Assembly: GCF_009650095.1 (NCBI RefSeq)
Contig: NZ_CP045915.1
Span: forward strand, 4,526,001 to 4,590,000
Direction: 5' to 3'
DNA from: Gracilibacillus salitolerans
GTDB lineage: Bacteria > Bacillota > Bacilli > Bacillales > Amphibacillaceae
DNA: 64,000 bases
The translations under genes and the position numbers were made by a program. Below, piece by piece: positions 46,218 through 55,033 of this stretch (positions within the stretch are counted from its first letter, which is position 1; every line of letters begins with the position of its first letter). Under the pieces are notes generated by a model. It did not search any database. It was not told where the DNA came from and saw nothing but the letters and a program-made list of their open reading frames with translations.

Positions 46218-47243
46218 TTACACCTCTAGTTTCATCTTATTGCTTATCGTAACAAGATTCTCTAATTTGGCTAATGCAGCACCAGAATCAATTGACTCTC
46301 GTGCTAATTCTACCCCTTTTTGCACCGTATCTGCTTTGCCATTAGCAAAAATGCCTAACCCTGCATTTAATAAAACTGTGTCACGATGTGGTCCTTTGTT
46401 GCCTTCTAATACATTGCGTAAAATCTCTGCATTTTCTTTCGCATCGCCACCTCTGATTAAATCATTTTCTACAATAGGCAAGTTCACTTCTTCTGGTTTA
46501 AGGGTGAATTTCATGATTTCACCTCGATCTAATAATACCAAATGATTCTCGCCTGCTAAAGATGCTTCATCCATATAGCCAGCACCATTTACAATCAATG
46601 CTCGTTTGCGGCCTAATTTATGCAATACACCTGCCATTGTTTCTAATGAGTCACGGCGATATGTCCCCATCAATTGAGAAGTAAGTTTAACAGGATTCGT
46701 TAATGGTCCAATCACATTAAAGATGGTCGGCACACCTAATTCTCTTCTCACTTTCATTGCACGCTTCATTGCTGGATGTACATTTGGAGCAAATAAGAAG
46801 GCAATACCATTTTGTTTTAAAATGTCATATGTTTCCGGCCGAGTGAATTCTAAAGGAACACCGAGATGCTCTAATACATCCGCACTTCCTGTTTTACTCG
46901 AAATACTACGATTACCATGTTTTGCTACGGTAATACCTGCACCTGCAATGACAAAAGCAGAAGTTGTACTAATATTAAAACTTTGTGAACCATCGCCTCC
47001 TGTGCCACAGTTATCCATTGCACCTGCAAGTTCATCCGGCAATGCAAGTGGAGAAATTTCTAACAATACATTTACTAGCCCTGTAATCTCATCCACTGTT
47101 TCCCCTTTTGTCTTCAGTGCTGCTAAAAAAGCACCAATGGCAATATCACTTGTTTCTTCTGAAAAAATAAATCTTGCAGCTTCCTCCATTTCTGTTAATG
47201 TCAAATTTTCTTTTTCCATCACTTTTTTTAAAAATGTTTTCAT
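46218..47243 (-). CDS. trpD: Anthranilate phosphoribosyltransferase
   Basis: 341 residues with the glycine-rich CGTGGDGSQSFNISTTS, KHGNRSISSKTGSADVLE and the PRPP-binding blocks typical of TrpD. Overlaps trpG by four bases (ATGA). Confidence 0.95.
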   Translation of the reverse strand: MKTFLKKVMEKENLTLTEMEEAARFIFSEETSDIAIGAFLAALKTKGETVDEITGLVNVLLEISPLALPDELAGAMDNCGTGGDGSQSFNISTTSAFVIAGAGITVAKHGNRSISSKTGSADVLEHLGVPLEFTRPETYDILKQNGIAFLFAPNVHPAMKRAMKVRRELGVPTIFNVIGPLTNPVKLTSQLMGTYRRDSLETMAGVLHKLGRKRALIVNGAGYMDEASLAGENHLVLLDRGEIMKFTLKPEEVNLPIVENDLIRGGDAKENAEILRNVLEGNKGPHRDTVLLNAGLGIFANGKADTVQKGVELARESIDSGAALAKLENLVTISNKMKLEV

Positions 47244-47827
47244 GCTTTTTGCCCCTTTCTAATCGACTCAAAAAAATTGTTTAGTAATTGCTTACCTTTT
47301 CCTGTTCCAATTGATTCTGGGTGAAATTGTAGTCCGTAAACAGGTAAATAGGTATGCTTTACTGCCATAATTTCTTGATCATCCATTGCCGTTGCGGTTA
47401 CTAATAACTGATCAGGTATCGTATCTTTCTCAATTACTAGTGAGTGATAACGCATCACTTCTAACGGTTGCTCTAAATAATTAAAGATTTCATCGTTCTG
47501 ATGACGAATCATCGAAGTTTTACCATGTTTGATCTGTCCTGCATGCGTAACAGTTGCTCCATATGCAACACCAATTGCCTGATGACCTAAACATATACCT
47601 AAAATAGGAAACTCACTAGATAGAGCTTTCACAACATCGATACAAATTCCGGCTTCTTCAGGAGTACCAGGCCCCGGTGAAAGAATAATAGCTTCGGGAT
47701 TCAATTGCCTGATTTCCTCTAGTTTGATCTTGTCGTTTCGAACGACTTCGACTTGTTTTCCTAGTTCCGACATATATTGAAACAAGTTATAGGTAAAGGA
47801 ATCATAGTTATCAATTAAAAGAATCAT
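47240..47827 (-). CDS. trpG: Anthranilate synthase glutamine amidotransferase subunit
   Basis: 195 residues, class I glutaminase: nucleophile Cys in LGICLGHQAIG, catalytic His in YGLQFHPESIGT. In B. subtilis the equivalent gene lies in the folate operon and serves both pathways; here it is inside trp, between E and D, overlapping each by four bases. It may still also serve para-aminobenzoate synthesis if no other copy exists. Confidence 0.93.
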   Translation of the reverse strand: MILLIDNYDSFTYNLFQYMSELGKQVEVVRNDKIKLEEIRQLNPEAIILSPGPGTPEEAGICIDVVKALSSEFPILGICLGHQAIGVAYGATVTHAGQIKHGKTSMIRHQNDEIFNYLEQPLEVMRYHSLVIEKDTIPDQLLVTATAMDDQEIMAVKHTYLPVYGLQFHPESIGTGKGKQLLNNFFESIRKGQKA

Positions 47828-49203
47828 TTTTTACTAACCTCCAATAGCGATTTTGCCTTATTTAACGTTTCCTGGTATTCCGAATGTGGGTCAGAGTCAT
47901 AGACGATGCCAGCTCCGGCTTGCACATATGCATGTTGGCCTTTAATTACCATCGTACGAATTGCTAACGCTAAATCGAGATCACCATTCATATTGATGTA
48001 TCCGACAGCCCCTGCATAGACGCCTCGCTTTTTGTCTTCGAGATCATTAATAATTTGCATTGCTCGAATTTTCGGAGCTCCTGATACTGTTCCTGCCGGC
48101 AGTGTCGATATCAGTGCATCTAAACCTGTGTAGTTATGAGTTAATTCACCATGCACTTCTGAAACAATGTGCATAACATGTTGATAACGTTCAATCGTCA
48201 TATACTTCGGTATTGTTATCGAACCAATTTCACAAACACGCCCCAGGTCATTCCGGCTCAAATCTACTAACATTTTGTGTTCTGCTAATTCTTTGTCATC
48301 TGTTAATAATTCTGTTGCTAATTGCTGATCCTCTGCTTTTGTTTTCCCCCTTGGTCTTGTACCTGCAATCGGGTTTGTGACAACATTTCGTCCGGTTGTT
48401 TTAATTAAACTCTCTGGTGAGGCTCCAAGCACAATATAATCATCAAAATCGATAAAATACATATAAGGTGATGGATTCGCTACTCTCAACCTCCGATAAA
48501 AGGTGAATGGATCGGCATCAAAGCTTGCTTTCATTCGTTGTGACAAGACTACTTGAAAAATGTCTCCATCAATTATATGTTGTTTAGCTGTTTCGACCAT
48601 GTTCAAGAATGTTTCTTTTTCAATCGATGGTTCGAAGCTGACGAGTAACTCTTCATCAGGCATCGTCGGTTCTGGTGTCAAGATTTGATCCTGCAGTTGA
48701 TGTAAGTTGGCTTCTAATTGGTCATCATTTCTTGAACCATCTAAATTAACCGTCATCAGCGTAACCTTTTGTTTCATATGATCAAAAACAATCACATCCT
48801 GGTAAAACATCATGTGGACATCTGGCATGTCAATTTCATCATCCAACAGTTCGCCAATGTATTCATATTGTCTAATCGCATCATAGCCAATATATCCGAT
48901 TGCTCCGCTGTAAAAAGCGTATGGTAATGGGAGTTCCTCGTTGGGAATGTGTGCCTTGACTACTTCTAACGGTTTTTGCTGAATCGATTCGGTTGTTCCG
49001 TCGGTATGGTTCGTGACGGTTGTCTCCGTTGCTGATCCGATAATTTCTTTGTATGGATTTAGTCCAATGAAAGAGAAGCGACCTTTTTCATCATGACTAC
49101 CGGAGCTTTCCAGTAAGAATTTTTTCTTGCCTTTGATTCTGTTGAAGATAGAGATTGGTGTGATTGTATCTCCATTTAGTTCCGTGCTTTTATAATTAAC
49201 CAT
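47824..49203 (-). CDS. trpE: Anthranilate synthase component I
   Basis: About 459 residues from ATG 49203 (MVNYKSTELNG), behind AAAAGGAGTCG. Chorismate-binding blocks are clear: DIFQVVLSQRM, NPSPYMYFIDF, PIAGTRPRGKT, DLSRNDLG and the C-terminal QAGAGIVYDSDP. Leu/Ser motif for Trp feedback (LLESSGSHDEKGRFS) is present at the N-terminus. First gene of trpEGDCFBA, with two T-boxes in front. Confidence 0.95.
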   Translation of the reverse strand: MVNYKSTELNGDTITPISIFNRIKGKKKFLLESSGSHDEKGRFSFIGLNPYKEIIGSATETTVTNHTDGTTESIQQKPLEVVKAHIPNEELPLPYAFYSGAIGYIGYDAIRQYEYIGELLDDEIDMPDVHMMFYQDVIVFDHMKQKVTLMTVNLDGSRNDDQLEANLHQLQDQILTPEPTMPDEELLVSFEPSIEKETFLNMVETAKQHIIDGDIFQVVLSQRMKASFDADPFTFYRRLRVANPSPYMYFIDFDDYIVLGASPESLIKTTGRNVVTNPIAGTRPRGKTKAEDQQLATELLTDDKELAEHKMLVDLSRNDLGRVCEIGSITIPKYMTIERYQHVMHIVSEVHGELTHNYTGLDALISTLPAGTVSGAPKIRAMQIINDLEDKKRGVYAGAVGYINMNGDLDLALAIRTMVIKGQHAYVQAGAGIVYDSDPHSEYQETLNKAKSLLEVSKK

Positions 49204-49245
49204 TTTAGTTCGACTCCTTTTTTTCAAATTTGATTATTCGAATAT

Positions 49246-49500
49246 AAAAAACCGTCCATATACAAACTTTATTAGTCTGCATAAGGACGGTTTGGTTTAC
49301 CGCGGTGCCACCTTTTGTTGAAGGGCTATTTGATGTATAGCCTTCCGCTCTTCATCCGTTAACGGGGATCAGCCGTTGCCCTGTACTATTATTTCCAAGG
49401 CACTCTCGAAGGTCCATTCCAATTTCCGTGTATACCGGATTCTCAGCATCTCCAGCTCTCTGTTATACAGGGGGAAACTATACTCTTCCTTCTCATTGAT
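49246..49500 (-). ncRNA. T-box riboswitch 2 (proximal), tryptophan-specific
   Basis: Read on the minus strand: stem I GAGAGCTGGAGATGCTGAG, candidate specifier TGG in GGAATGGACCTTCGAG, the T-box motif AAAAGGTGGCACCGCGG (about 49299-49315), and an intrinsic terminator (ACCGTCC ... GGACGGTTTTTT, 49246-49294). Uncharged tRNA-Trp should stabilise the antiterminator and permit transcription of trpE. Confidence 0.85.
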
Positions 49501-49565
49501 TTATTTGATTACTATTTTTCTGGACACTTTTTTCCTTTACTGGACACTTGGCTTTTCCAACAAAA

Positions 49566-49840
49566 CAAAAAGGGTTTCCACATCCGAAAAGGACGAGGAA
49601 ACCCGTGGTACCACCTTTGTTAGCTGCCCATACAGCTCACTTAATACGTCAATGGATGAATCAATCCATGAACGCTTCCCTTTTGCAACGAGTGGGTATC
49701 TCGCCAAAGCCTACTAGATAATCGTTCGGTTTGGGGCTCGGAAGTCCATTCACTTACCATGCACACTGATTCGCACCATCCATCAGCTCTCTTTAGTGCT
49801 TGAGTATAAGCTACTTCTCTTCGTCAATGCCATCACGTTT
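49566..49840 (-). ncRNA. T-box riboswitch 1 (distal), tryptophan-specific
   Basis: Read on the minus strand: stem I AGAGCTGATGGATGGTGCGA, TGG in GAATGGACTTCCGAGCC as the specifier, T-box motif AACAAAGGTGGTACCACG (about 49604-49621) and terminator GGGTTTCC ... GGAAACCCTTTTT (49566-49603). Tandem with T-box 2, which gives two serial checks for tRNA-Trp charging. Confidence 0.87.
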
Positions 49841-49855
49841 TTTAATGTTGTTACT

Positions 49856-49884
49856 ATCATAGTACGCTCTTGATATTTTGTCAA
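49856..49884 (-). promoter_or_regulatory. Sigma-A promoter of the trp operon
   Basis: TTGACA (49879-49884), 17-bp spacer, TATGAT (49856-49861) on the minus strand; leads into T-box 1. Confidence 0.85.
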
Positions 49885-49922
49885 TAACTTTCCGGTTGAA
49901 TTTTCAGAAAATTTATCCAATG

Positions 49923-50471
49923 TTAAAACTCGATAATTTCTTCCTCAATTTTCTCACCAAGATGTCGACCTGGCTGATCAACCTTTACTAGAATTCGTTC
50001 ACCTTCTTGTAGTGTAATTGCTGGTTTTTCCATGTGTTCAGGAGTTAATAAGTGAACACTGTCTGCTTCTTGTAATGTCGCCGAAATCTCCGTATCGCCA
50101 ACTTTTGCTATCACACGCATAAGGGGGCGTTTTTCTATTTTCACTCGACCAATGGCAAGTTTTCGCGTCTCTCCTTTTTCATTATAAACCGTGATGCTAT
50201 CACCCGGTTTCAGTTCTGCTAAATATGCTGTCTTCTCATCTTCTTTGAGAACATAGTGATGAATGGCTCCACTATTTACGCGAAAAGGTCTGGCAGGGTA
50301 TGTATCGGTTGTACGATTTTCCGCTAATACAAAAAAGTAGCCATGACCTGTATTTCCTAAAAGTATTCCCTCTGTCGGGGAAAGATGGTCAACTAAATCT
50401 AAACAGACCCGTGATCCCTTACCTATACTCTCAATTCGGACAACCTCTGCCTCTTGCAGGTTATTTACCAA
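49923..50471 (-). CDS. Stand-alone C-terminal domain of 3-dehydroquinate synthase II
   Basis: 182 residues. The sequence follows the C-terminal half of archaeal DHQ synthase II (PF01959) nearly end to end: GKGSRVCLDLVD, EGILLGN, RPFRVNSGAIHHYVL, YLAELKPGDSI, IGRVKIEKRPLM, ATLQEADSVHLL, PGRHLGEKIEE. Archaeal full-length proteins have ~350 residues, and the N-terminal half, which carries the substrate Lys chemistry, is missing, so the protein is unlikely to be the same enzyme. It lies 39 bases upstream of the trp promoter on the same strand and may share in aromatic metabolism. No terminator lies between it and the trp promoter. Confidence 0.85.
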   Translation of the reverse strand: MVNNLQEAEVVRIESIGKGSRVCLDLVDHLSPTEGILLGNTGHGYFFVLAENRTTDTYPARPFRVNSGAIHHYVLKEDEKTAYLAELKPGDSITVYNEKGETRKLAIGRVKIEKRPLMRVIAKVGDTEISATLQEADSVHLLTPEHMEKPAITLQEGERILVKVDQPGRHLGEKIEEEIIEF

Positions 50472-50582
50472 TTTTTATCCTCCATTCAAAATTTTGTGCG
50501 TTTTTCCACAGAAATTACATAGTTATTATACCGAATATCATATACAATATATGTTGGATTTACAAATTAGGAGGGGTAACAT

Positions 50583-50702
50583 ATGAGAAAATTATTAGTA
50601 GTGTTATTTCTTCTATTAATCGCATGCTTCGGTGTGATTGGATTTTCCGCTAACGAACAATCTATAAATGATGATGTAATTGAAATGGAGCAAGCAGAAT
50701 AG
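50583..50702 (+). CDS. 39-residue secreted or membrane-bound peptide
   Basis: ATG at 50583 follows AGGAGGGG at seven bases, and the frame ends at TAG 50700-50702. The product starts MRKLLVVLFLLLIACFGVIG, a basic residue pair plus a long hydrophobic stretch, then an acidic tail (SINDDVIEMEQAE). A terminator follows ten bases later. It could be a small signal peptide-containing protein or a single-pass membrane microprotein. No family recognised; the good start signal and terminator argue that it is real. Confidence 0.6.
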   Translation: MRKLLVVLFLLLIACFGVIGFSANEQSINDDVIEMEQAE

Positions 50703-50711
50703 GAGAAAATT

Positions 50712-50745
50712 AAAGGCTGCTGACTAGTTTAGTCAGCAGCCTTTT
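50712..50745. terminator. Bidirectional terminator
   Basis: AAAGGCTGCTGACT pairs with AGTCAGCAGCCTTT, serving the peptide gene on the plus strand and the Gfo/Idh gene on the minus strand. Confidence 0.85.
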
Positions 50746-50750
50746 GTCTA

Positions 50751-52043
50751 TTATTTTCTTTTCAAATCTACTAGATCATCTACTTTTACTGCTTGCCCTG
50801 TAGCTAAAGACTTATTTCCGGCAATACCAGTTAAAATCGAAATAGCACCATCAATATGAGAAGCAGCACGGTTGAATTCATCCTCTTTTGGTACCCCGAA
50901 TAAATCATTTAACAATTCTGGGTCTCCACCACCATGGCCACCTTCTTTTTCTTCCACTTCTACTTCATATGATTCACCAAACATTGGTAACACTCGTATT
51001 ACTTTCCCGCTCAGTTTTCCTTCGTCACTCTTGTTACCACCTGAATTAATATATGATTGCTCACGTACTTGTACTTCAATTCGGCCTTCTGTACCATTAA
51101 AGGCAATCTGGAAACCTTCCCATGGTAAATAGGCATTTAAGGAATAGGTTAAAATCGCTTTATTTTTATACGTTACATTCACACCTAATGTATCCTCAAT
51201 ATTAATACCATCACCAAACACACTTTGATCACGGTGGTATCCGTCTTCTTTTTCTGCATCTAAATACATAGATTTCAAGTGTTCATTGGATTCTAAATCA
51301 ATAGCAAATGAATCTTCTTTTGCATATTCGCTTCCGTGTGCACGCTCATAAAACTTAGTCACACCACGTTCTTCGGCATTTTCTTTCCCGTAAAAGCGAA
51401 GACCTCCTGTTGCATAGACAACCTCTGGTTCCGTATTAAGCCAGAAATTAACCAGATCAAAGTGATGAGTAGATTTATGAACGAGCAAACCACCACTATT
51501 GCGCTTATCACGATGCCAACGACGGAAATAATCCGCACCATGCTGTGTATCCAGAGCCCACTCGAAGTGAACAGAATTAACTTGACCAATTACTCCGTCT
51601 CGAATTAGTTCACGAATCTTCGTATTATGTGGAGCATAACGGTAATTGAATGTTACGCGAACATTTTGACCTGTTCGTTCAATTGCATCAATAATCGCTT
51701 GTGTTTTTTCCGCATCTACTGTCATTGGTTTTTCCGTAATGGCATCACAGCCTAATTCCATTGCACGGATAATGTAGCGATGATGAGTTCGGTCCATTGA
51801 TGTTACAATGACAATGTCTGGTTTCTCTGTTTCAATCATTTCATCAAATCGATCTGCTGTATACGTATTGATTTCTGAGACTCCATATTTGTCTTTTAAT
51901 AGTTTGTTAGCATAGTTTAATCTTGTTTGATTGGTATCACAAAAAGCTACTAGTTCACATGTTTCCTGAAAATCACGCACCATTGCCCCATAGAAAAACT
52001 CTGCACGGCCACCGGTTCCAACTAATACATATTTTTTCTTCAC
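50751..52043 (-). CDS. Gfo/Idh/MocA family oxidoreductase
   Basis: About 430 residues from a GTG at 52043, eight bases after GGGAG. Rossmann domain (VLVGTGGRAEFFYGAM) with the EKPM motif (CDAITEKPMTVDAEK) that holds the catalytic Lys. The C-terminal domain is longer than average and has HKSTHHFDLVNFWL for substrate binding. Members oxidise or epimerise sugars such as inositol, scyllo-inositol or glucosides. No transporter is adjacent. Two regulator-like sites sit upstream (52066-52094). Confidence 0.85.
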   Translation of the reverse strand: MKKKYVLVGTGGRAEFFYGAMVRDFQETCELVAFCDTNQTRLNYANKLLKDKYGVSEINTYTADRFDEMIETEKPDIVIVTSMDRTHHRYIIRAMELGCDAITEKPMTVDAEKTQAIIDAIERTGQNVRVTFNYRYAPHNTKIRELIRDGVIGQVNSVHFEWALDTQHGADYFRRWHRDKRNSGGLLVHKSTHHFDLVNFWLNTEPEVVYATGGLRFYGKENAEERGVTKFYERAHGSEYAKEDSFAIDLESNEHLKSMYLDAEKEDGYHRDQSVFGDGINIEDTLGVNVTYKNKAILTYSLNAYLPWEGFQIAFNGTEGRIEVQVREQSYINSGGNKSDEGKLSGKVIRVLPMFGESYEVEVEEKEGGHGGGDPELLNDLFGVPKEDEFNRAASHIDGAISILTGIAGNKSLATGQAVKVDDLVDLKRK

Positions 52044-52065
52044 TCTGAACACTCCCAATGTTATT

Positions 52066-52094
52066 TTGTAATCGCTTTAATAACAACGTTGTTA
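52066..52094 (-). promoter_or_regulatory. Palindromic operator candidate and cre-like site
   Basis: TAACAACGTTGTTA (52081-52094) is a perfect 14-bp palindrome with the central CG typical of LacI/GalR-family operators. TTGTAATCGCTTTAA (52066-52080) fits the cre consensus with one mismatch. Both lie within 55 bases of the GTG start, so a sugar-responsive repressor and CcpA are plausible. The rest of 52095-52248 shows nothing else. Confidence 0.5.
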
Positions 52095-52248
52095 AAATTA
52101 TAAGATATTTACCCTGAAATAGCAACTCTTAATCTGTGATTTTTTTTAATTGTTTTTGATTTTATTTGTTTTTGTATTATACACTTATAGCAATACGACC
52201 CGTTTTTTTGATAAAAAGCTATTATATTCTCGTAGCGTTCAAAGTACA

Positions 52249-52283
52249 AAAAAACTCCCTCGTTAAAAAACGAGAGAGTTTCT
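52249..52283 (-). terminator. Terminator after the LysM-3D gene
   Basis: Minus strand AAACTCTCTCGTT ... AACGAGGGAGTTT then T residues, 11 bases after the stop. Confidence 0.8.
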
Positions 52284-52293
52284 AATTACTTTA

Positions 52294-53097
52294 CTAGTCT
52301 AATATAGTAACGTCTACTGAGCGAACGCCCCACTCGTAGGCTTCGTCTTTTGTTGGAACATGAATGTCGATTTTGTTCCCTTTGATTGCTCCACCAGTAT
52401 CTCCTGCAATTGCTTCTCCGTAACCTTCCACATGTACTCTAGTTCCAAGTGGGATAACACTAGGGTCTACAGCAATTACTTTCATATTTCGATTTTCCAA
52501 TAAGTCAATACCTGTAGCAGTGACACCTGAACAACCGTCACATTCAGCAGTATATGCAGTAGCTGTCACTGAAATGGTTTCACCACTCTGCTCAGAAGAG
52601 TCTTCACTTGGTGTATTGGATTGTTTTTCAATCTTAGGCTCAGAAGCTTCTGGCGTTTCTTCTGTTTTGTTTACTTCCTGTGCTTCCTCTGTTTGATTTA
52701 CTTCCTGAGTTTCCTCTTCTGGACTTGCTTCAGACTTATCTTTGTCTACTTCCTTGATGGTTAATTTTTCATCAATAATTATTAAATCTGTTTCGAGGTT
52801 ATTCCATTCTTTTAAATCGCTAACTGTTACATCATGTTCCACAGCGATTTCACTTAATGAATCTCCTCTTTCTACGTTGTAAGTAATTTCTCTATCTATC
52901 TCTAAAATTTGTTTTGGAAAAATCAAGTCTGAATCTAGTTTGTTAATCTCCTTTAAATCTGCAACTGTTGTATTATGTTCTTGTGCAATGTCCCACAAAC
53001 TATCTCCTTTTTCTACCTCGTATTCTGCTGCCGAAATTGGTAGTACAAAGAAGAAACTAGTTGTAACAAAACCTACTGACACTAAAAACTTTCGCAT
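52294..53097 (-). CDS. Secreted LysM-3D domain cell-wall hydrolase (YocH-like)
   Basis: About 267 residues. Signal peptide (cleavage near ISAA/EYEV), LysM at about 26-68 and 73-115, an acidic Glu/Thr-rich linker (116-175) with three imperfect repeats of EEAQEVNKTEE type, then a 3D domain with TAYTA, DPSVIPLGTRV, DTGGAIKG and DIHV, whose three Asp residues are the catalytic set. YocH-type enzymes trim peptidoglycan and are WalRK-controlled in B. subtilis. Two Met codons start the frame; GGAGG lies eight bases before the second (53097), which is preferred. Confidence 0.88.
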   Translation of the reverse strand: MRKFLVSVGFVTTSFFFVLPISAAEYEVEKGDSLWDIAQEHNTTVADLKEINKLDSDLIFPKQILEIDREITYNVERGDSLSEIAVEHDVTVSDLKEWNNLETDLIIIDEKLTIKEVDKDKSEASPEEETQEVNQTEEAQEVNKTEETPEASEPKIEKQSNTPSEDSSEQSGETISVTATAYTAECDGCSGVTATGIDLLENRNMKVIAVDPSVIPLGTRVHVEGYGEAIAGDTGGAIKGNKIDIHVPTKDEAYEWGVRSVDVTILD

Positions 53098-53299
53098 CAT
53101 AGTTGCCTCCTTTCAATGTTGACAAGCACCACTATATCACAACGAATATACGCTGTGGTTACAGCCAATTTAAGAGTCTGTAACAAAATTTACGATATTA
53201 CAAAGGCTTGTCACATTTGTCATTATGGGGCAACAATGATAGATTTTATACGTCATTTCGTAATATTTTTCTATCTTTATACTTTTTTTAAATCTATCA

Positions 53300-54844
53300 T
53301 TATTCGATTATGCGAAAATGACTATTAGATTTTGGTATTAATTCGTTCCTCTTCAGTAGATCATCAGCAATCAATTCTGTCATATCTATTGGTATATCTT
53401 TCACCACTTCTTTATTTTTAAACATATGATAGTCTCCACCACCACTAGCACGATAATTATTCATAACGACTTGAAATTCTTGACTTAACTCAAGTGGCTG
53501 ACCTTGGTATTCTAATGTAATCACTCGTTCACCAATTGGATTTGACACTTTTACTTCATAGTAAATTCCTTGCCACATATCATAGTTATAAGGTTGAGGT
53601 TTTGGCTCTAAATAAGATGGGTTAATGACTATTTCTTTGTTTTCCAGTTGAAAATAACTAGCGGATTTTTCTAACGCTTCTTTTATATCATGACCTGTGA
53701 TTTTCAGTACTTTCAGTGTATTGGGATAAATATAATTACTTACAATATCTCTCATCGTTACTTGCTTCGGAAAACCCGGTGACTGATCGTGAAATAACGC
53801 CGTACAGGAAATATCCACTTCTGCTATATTCATCTGTAATTGATTGATATAGTTAATAAAAGGGTGTCCGTTTAACCGCACTTTCATGGGATCGCATATT
53901 TCCATATCCCCCTTCACAGTTGTAATGGTTTGATCTAAAAAGGCTTGGACAGCTCTTTCATCCTCTACTATGCTATTTTCCACTTGCCGATCTATTTCCG
54001 TCTGTTCATCTACATAATGCAAGGTAGAAGTAATCGATTGTATCCTTTGATCGATTGTTAATGTTATTTCTGCGATCGCCTGACCATTATTCCCAGGTTG
54101 AACAACTGTTACCCCATTAATCTGTTCTGTCAAAAATCGATGCTGGTGACCTGTAATTAATATATCTATCCCCTCTACTTCCTGACAGATTTGATAACCT
54201 TGGTTTTCTCCTGTGAAGTCTTCCGTTGGCTCCCCTGTTTTGGGATCACGTTCTAATCCACCGTGGTAACTAACAATCATCACATCAGGTGCTTCGGTTT
54301 CACGGATTTTTGCTACCCATTTCTTTGCTGACTGACACGCGTCTTCAAAAGTAAGATCTTCTATATGATTAGGATCCTCCCAATTTGGGATGTAATGTGT
54401 CGTTAATCCTAATATGGCAAATCGTATACCCGCTATTTTTTTGATGATATAAGGCTTGCCTAAGAATGGCTGCTTCGTTTTTTTATCGATAATGTTAGCA
54501 GATAACCAAGGGAAATCAGATACTTCTACTGCCTCTTGTAAATAATGCAATCCATAATTAAATTCATGATTCCCTATTACCGCAAGATCATAATTTAATT
54601 GATTAGCAATATTAATCATCGGGCTAGGTTGATCTGGTTGTTTCTTGGCAAAATAATATGTAAATGGACTTCCTTGAATAAAGTCTCCGTTATCTATTAA
54701 TATGGTATCGTATTTTCTCCTTATTTCTTTCAAAATAGAAGCTGTTTTTGCTAAACCCATTTGTGTTTCTTGATTATTGCGATAATTTGTTGGCATGATA
54801 TAACCGTGCACATCACTTGTAACACCAATCGAAACTGTCTTCAT
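53300..54844 (-). CDS. yunD: YunD-like metallophosphatase of the 5'-nucleotidase family
   Basis: 514 residues without signal peptide. The calcineurin-type metal sites are present: SDVHGYI, LIDNGDFIQGSP, IGNHEFNYG, SYHGGLERD and GHQHRF. The C-terminal half is a 5_nucleotid_C domain (about 330-510). It may hydrolyse nucleotides, 2',3'-cyclic nucleotides or related phosphates in the cytoplasm. Single gene, Shine-Dalgarno GGAGGAG six bases before ATG 54844. Confidence 0.87.
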   Translation of the reverse strand: MKTVSIGVTSDVHGYIMPTNYRNNQETQMGLAKTASILKEIRRKYDTILIDNGDFIQGSPFTYYFAKKQPDQPSPMINIANQLNYDLAVIGNHEFNYGLHYLQEAVEVSDFPWLSANIIDKKTKQPFLGKPYIIKKIAGIRFAILGLTTHYIPNWEDPNHIEDLTFEDACQSAKKWVAKIRETEAPDVMIVSYHGGLERDPKTGEPTEDFTGENQGYQICQEVEGIDILITGHQHRFLTEQINGVTVVQPGNNGQAIAEITLTIDQRIQSITSTLHYVDEQTEIDRQVENSIVEDERAVQAFLDQTITTVKGDMEICDPMKVRLNGHPFINYINQLQMNIAEVDISCTALFHDQSPGFPKQVTMRDIVSNYIYPNTLKVLKITGHDIKEALEKSASYFQLENKEIVINPSYLEPKPQPYNYDMWQGIYYEVKVSNPIGERVITLEYQGQPLELSQEFQVVMNNYRASGGGDYHMFKNKEVVKDIPIDMTELIADDLLKRNELIPKSNSHFRIIE

Positions 54845-55033
54845 TTAAACTCCTCCTCTGAACCTTATTATCTATCATTATAACGTTATATAATAGAATC
54901 AGGAAAAACTTTACATGATCTTAACTGAGACTTAACACCACCTTTTCATTTATTTGATATAGTTAAAGTGTTCCAAATTGAGCAATGCTGCAAAGATTGC
55001 TTTCTCACAAAATGATAGCCCCTTTTTCTTTTG

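Noticed and set aside
53101..53299. Possible WalR boxes (TGTNA words) upstream of the LysM-3D gene
   Set aside because: Several TGTAA and TGTCA words occur, but their spacing is 9, not the 11-bp pitch of TGTNAH-N5-TGTNAH, so a WalR site is not supported by sequence alone.
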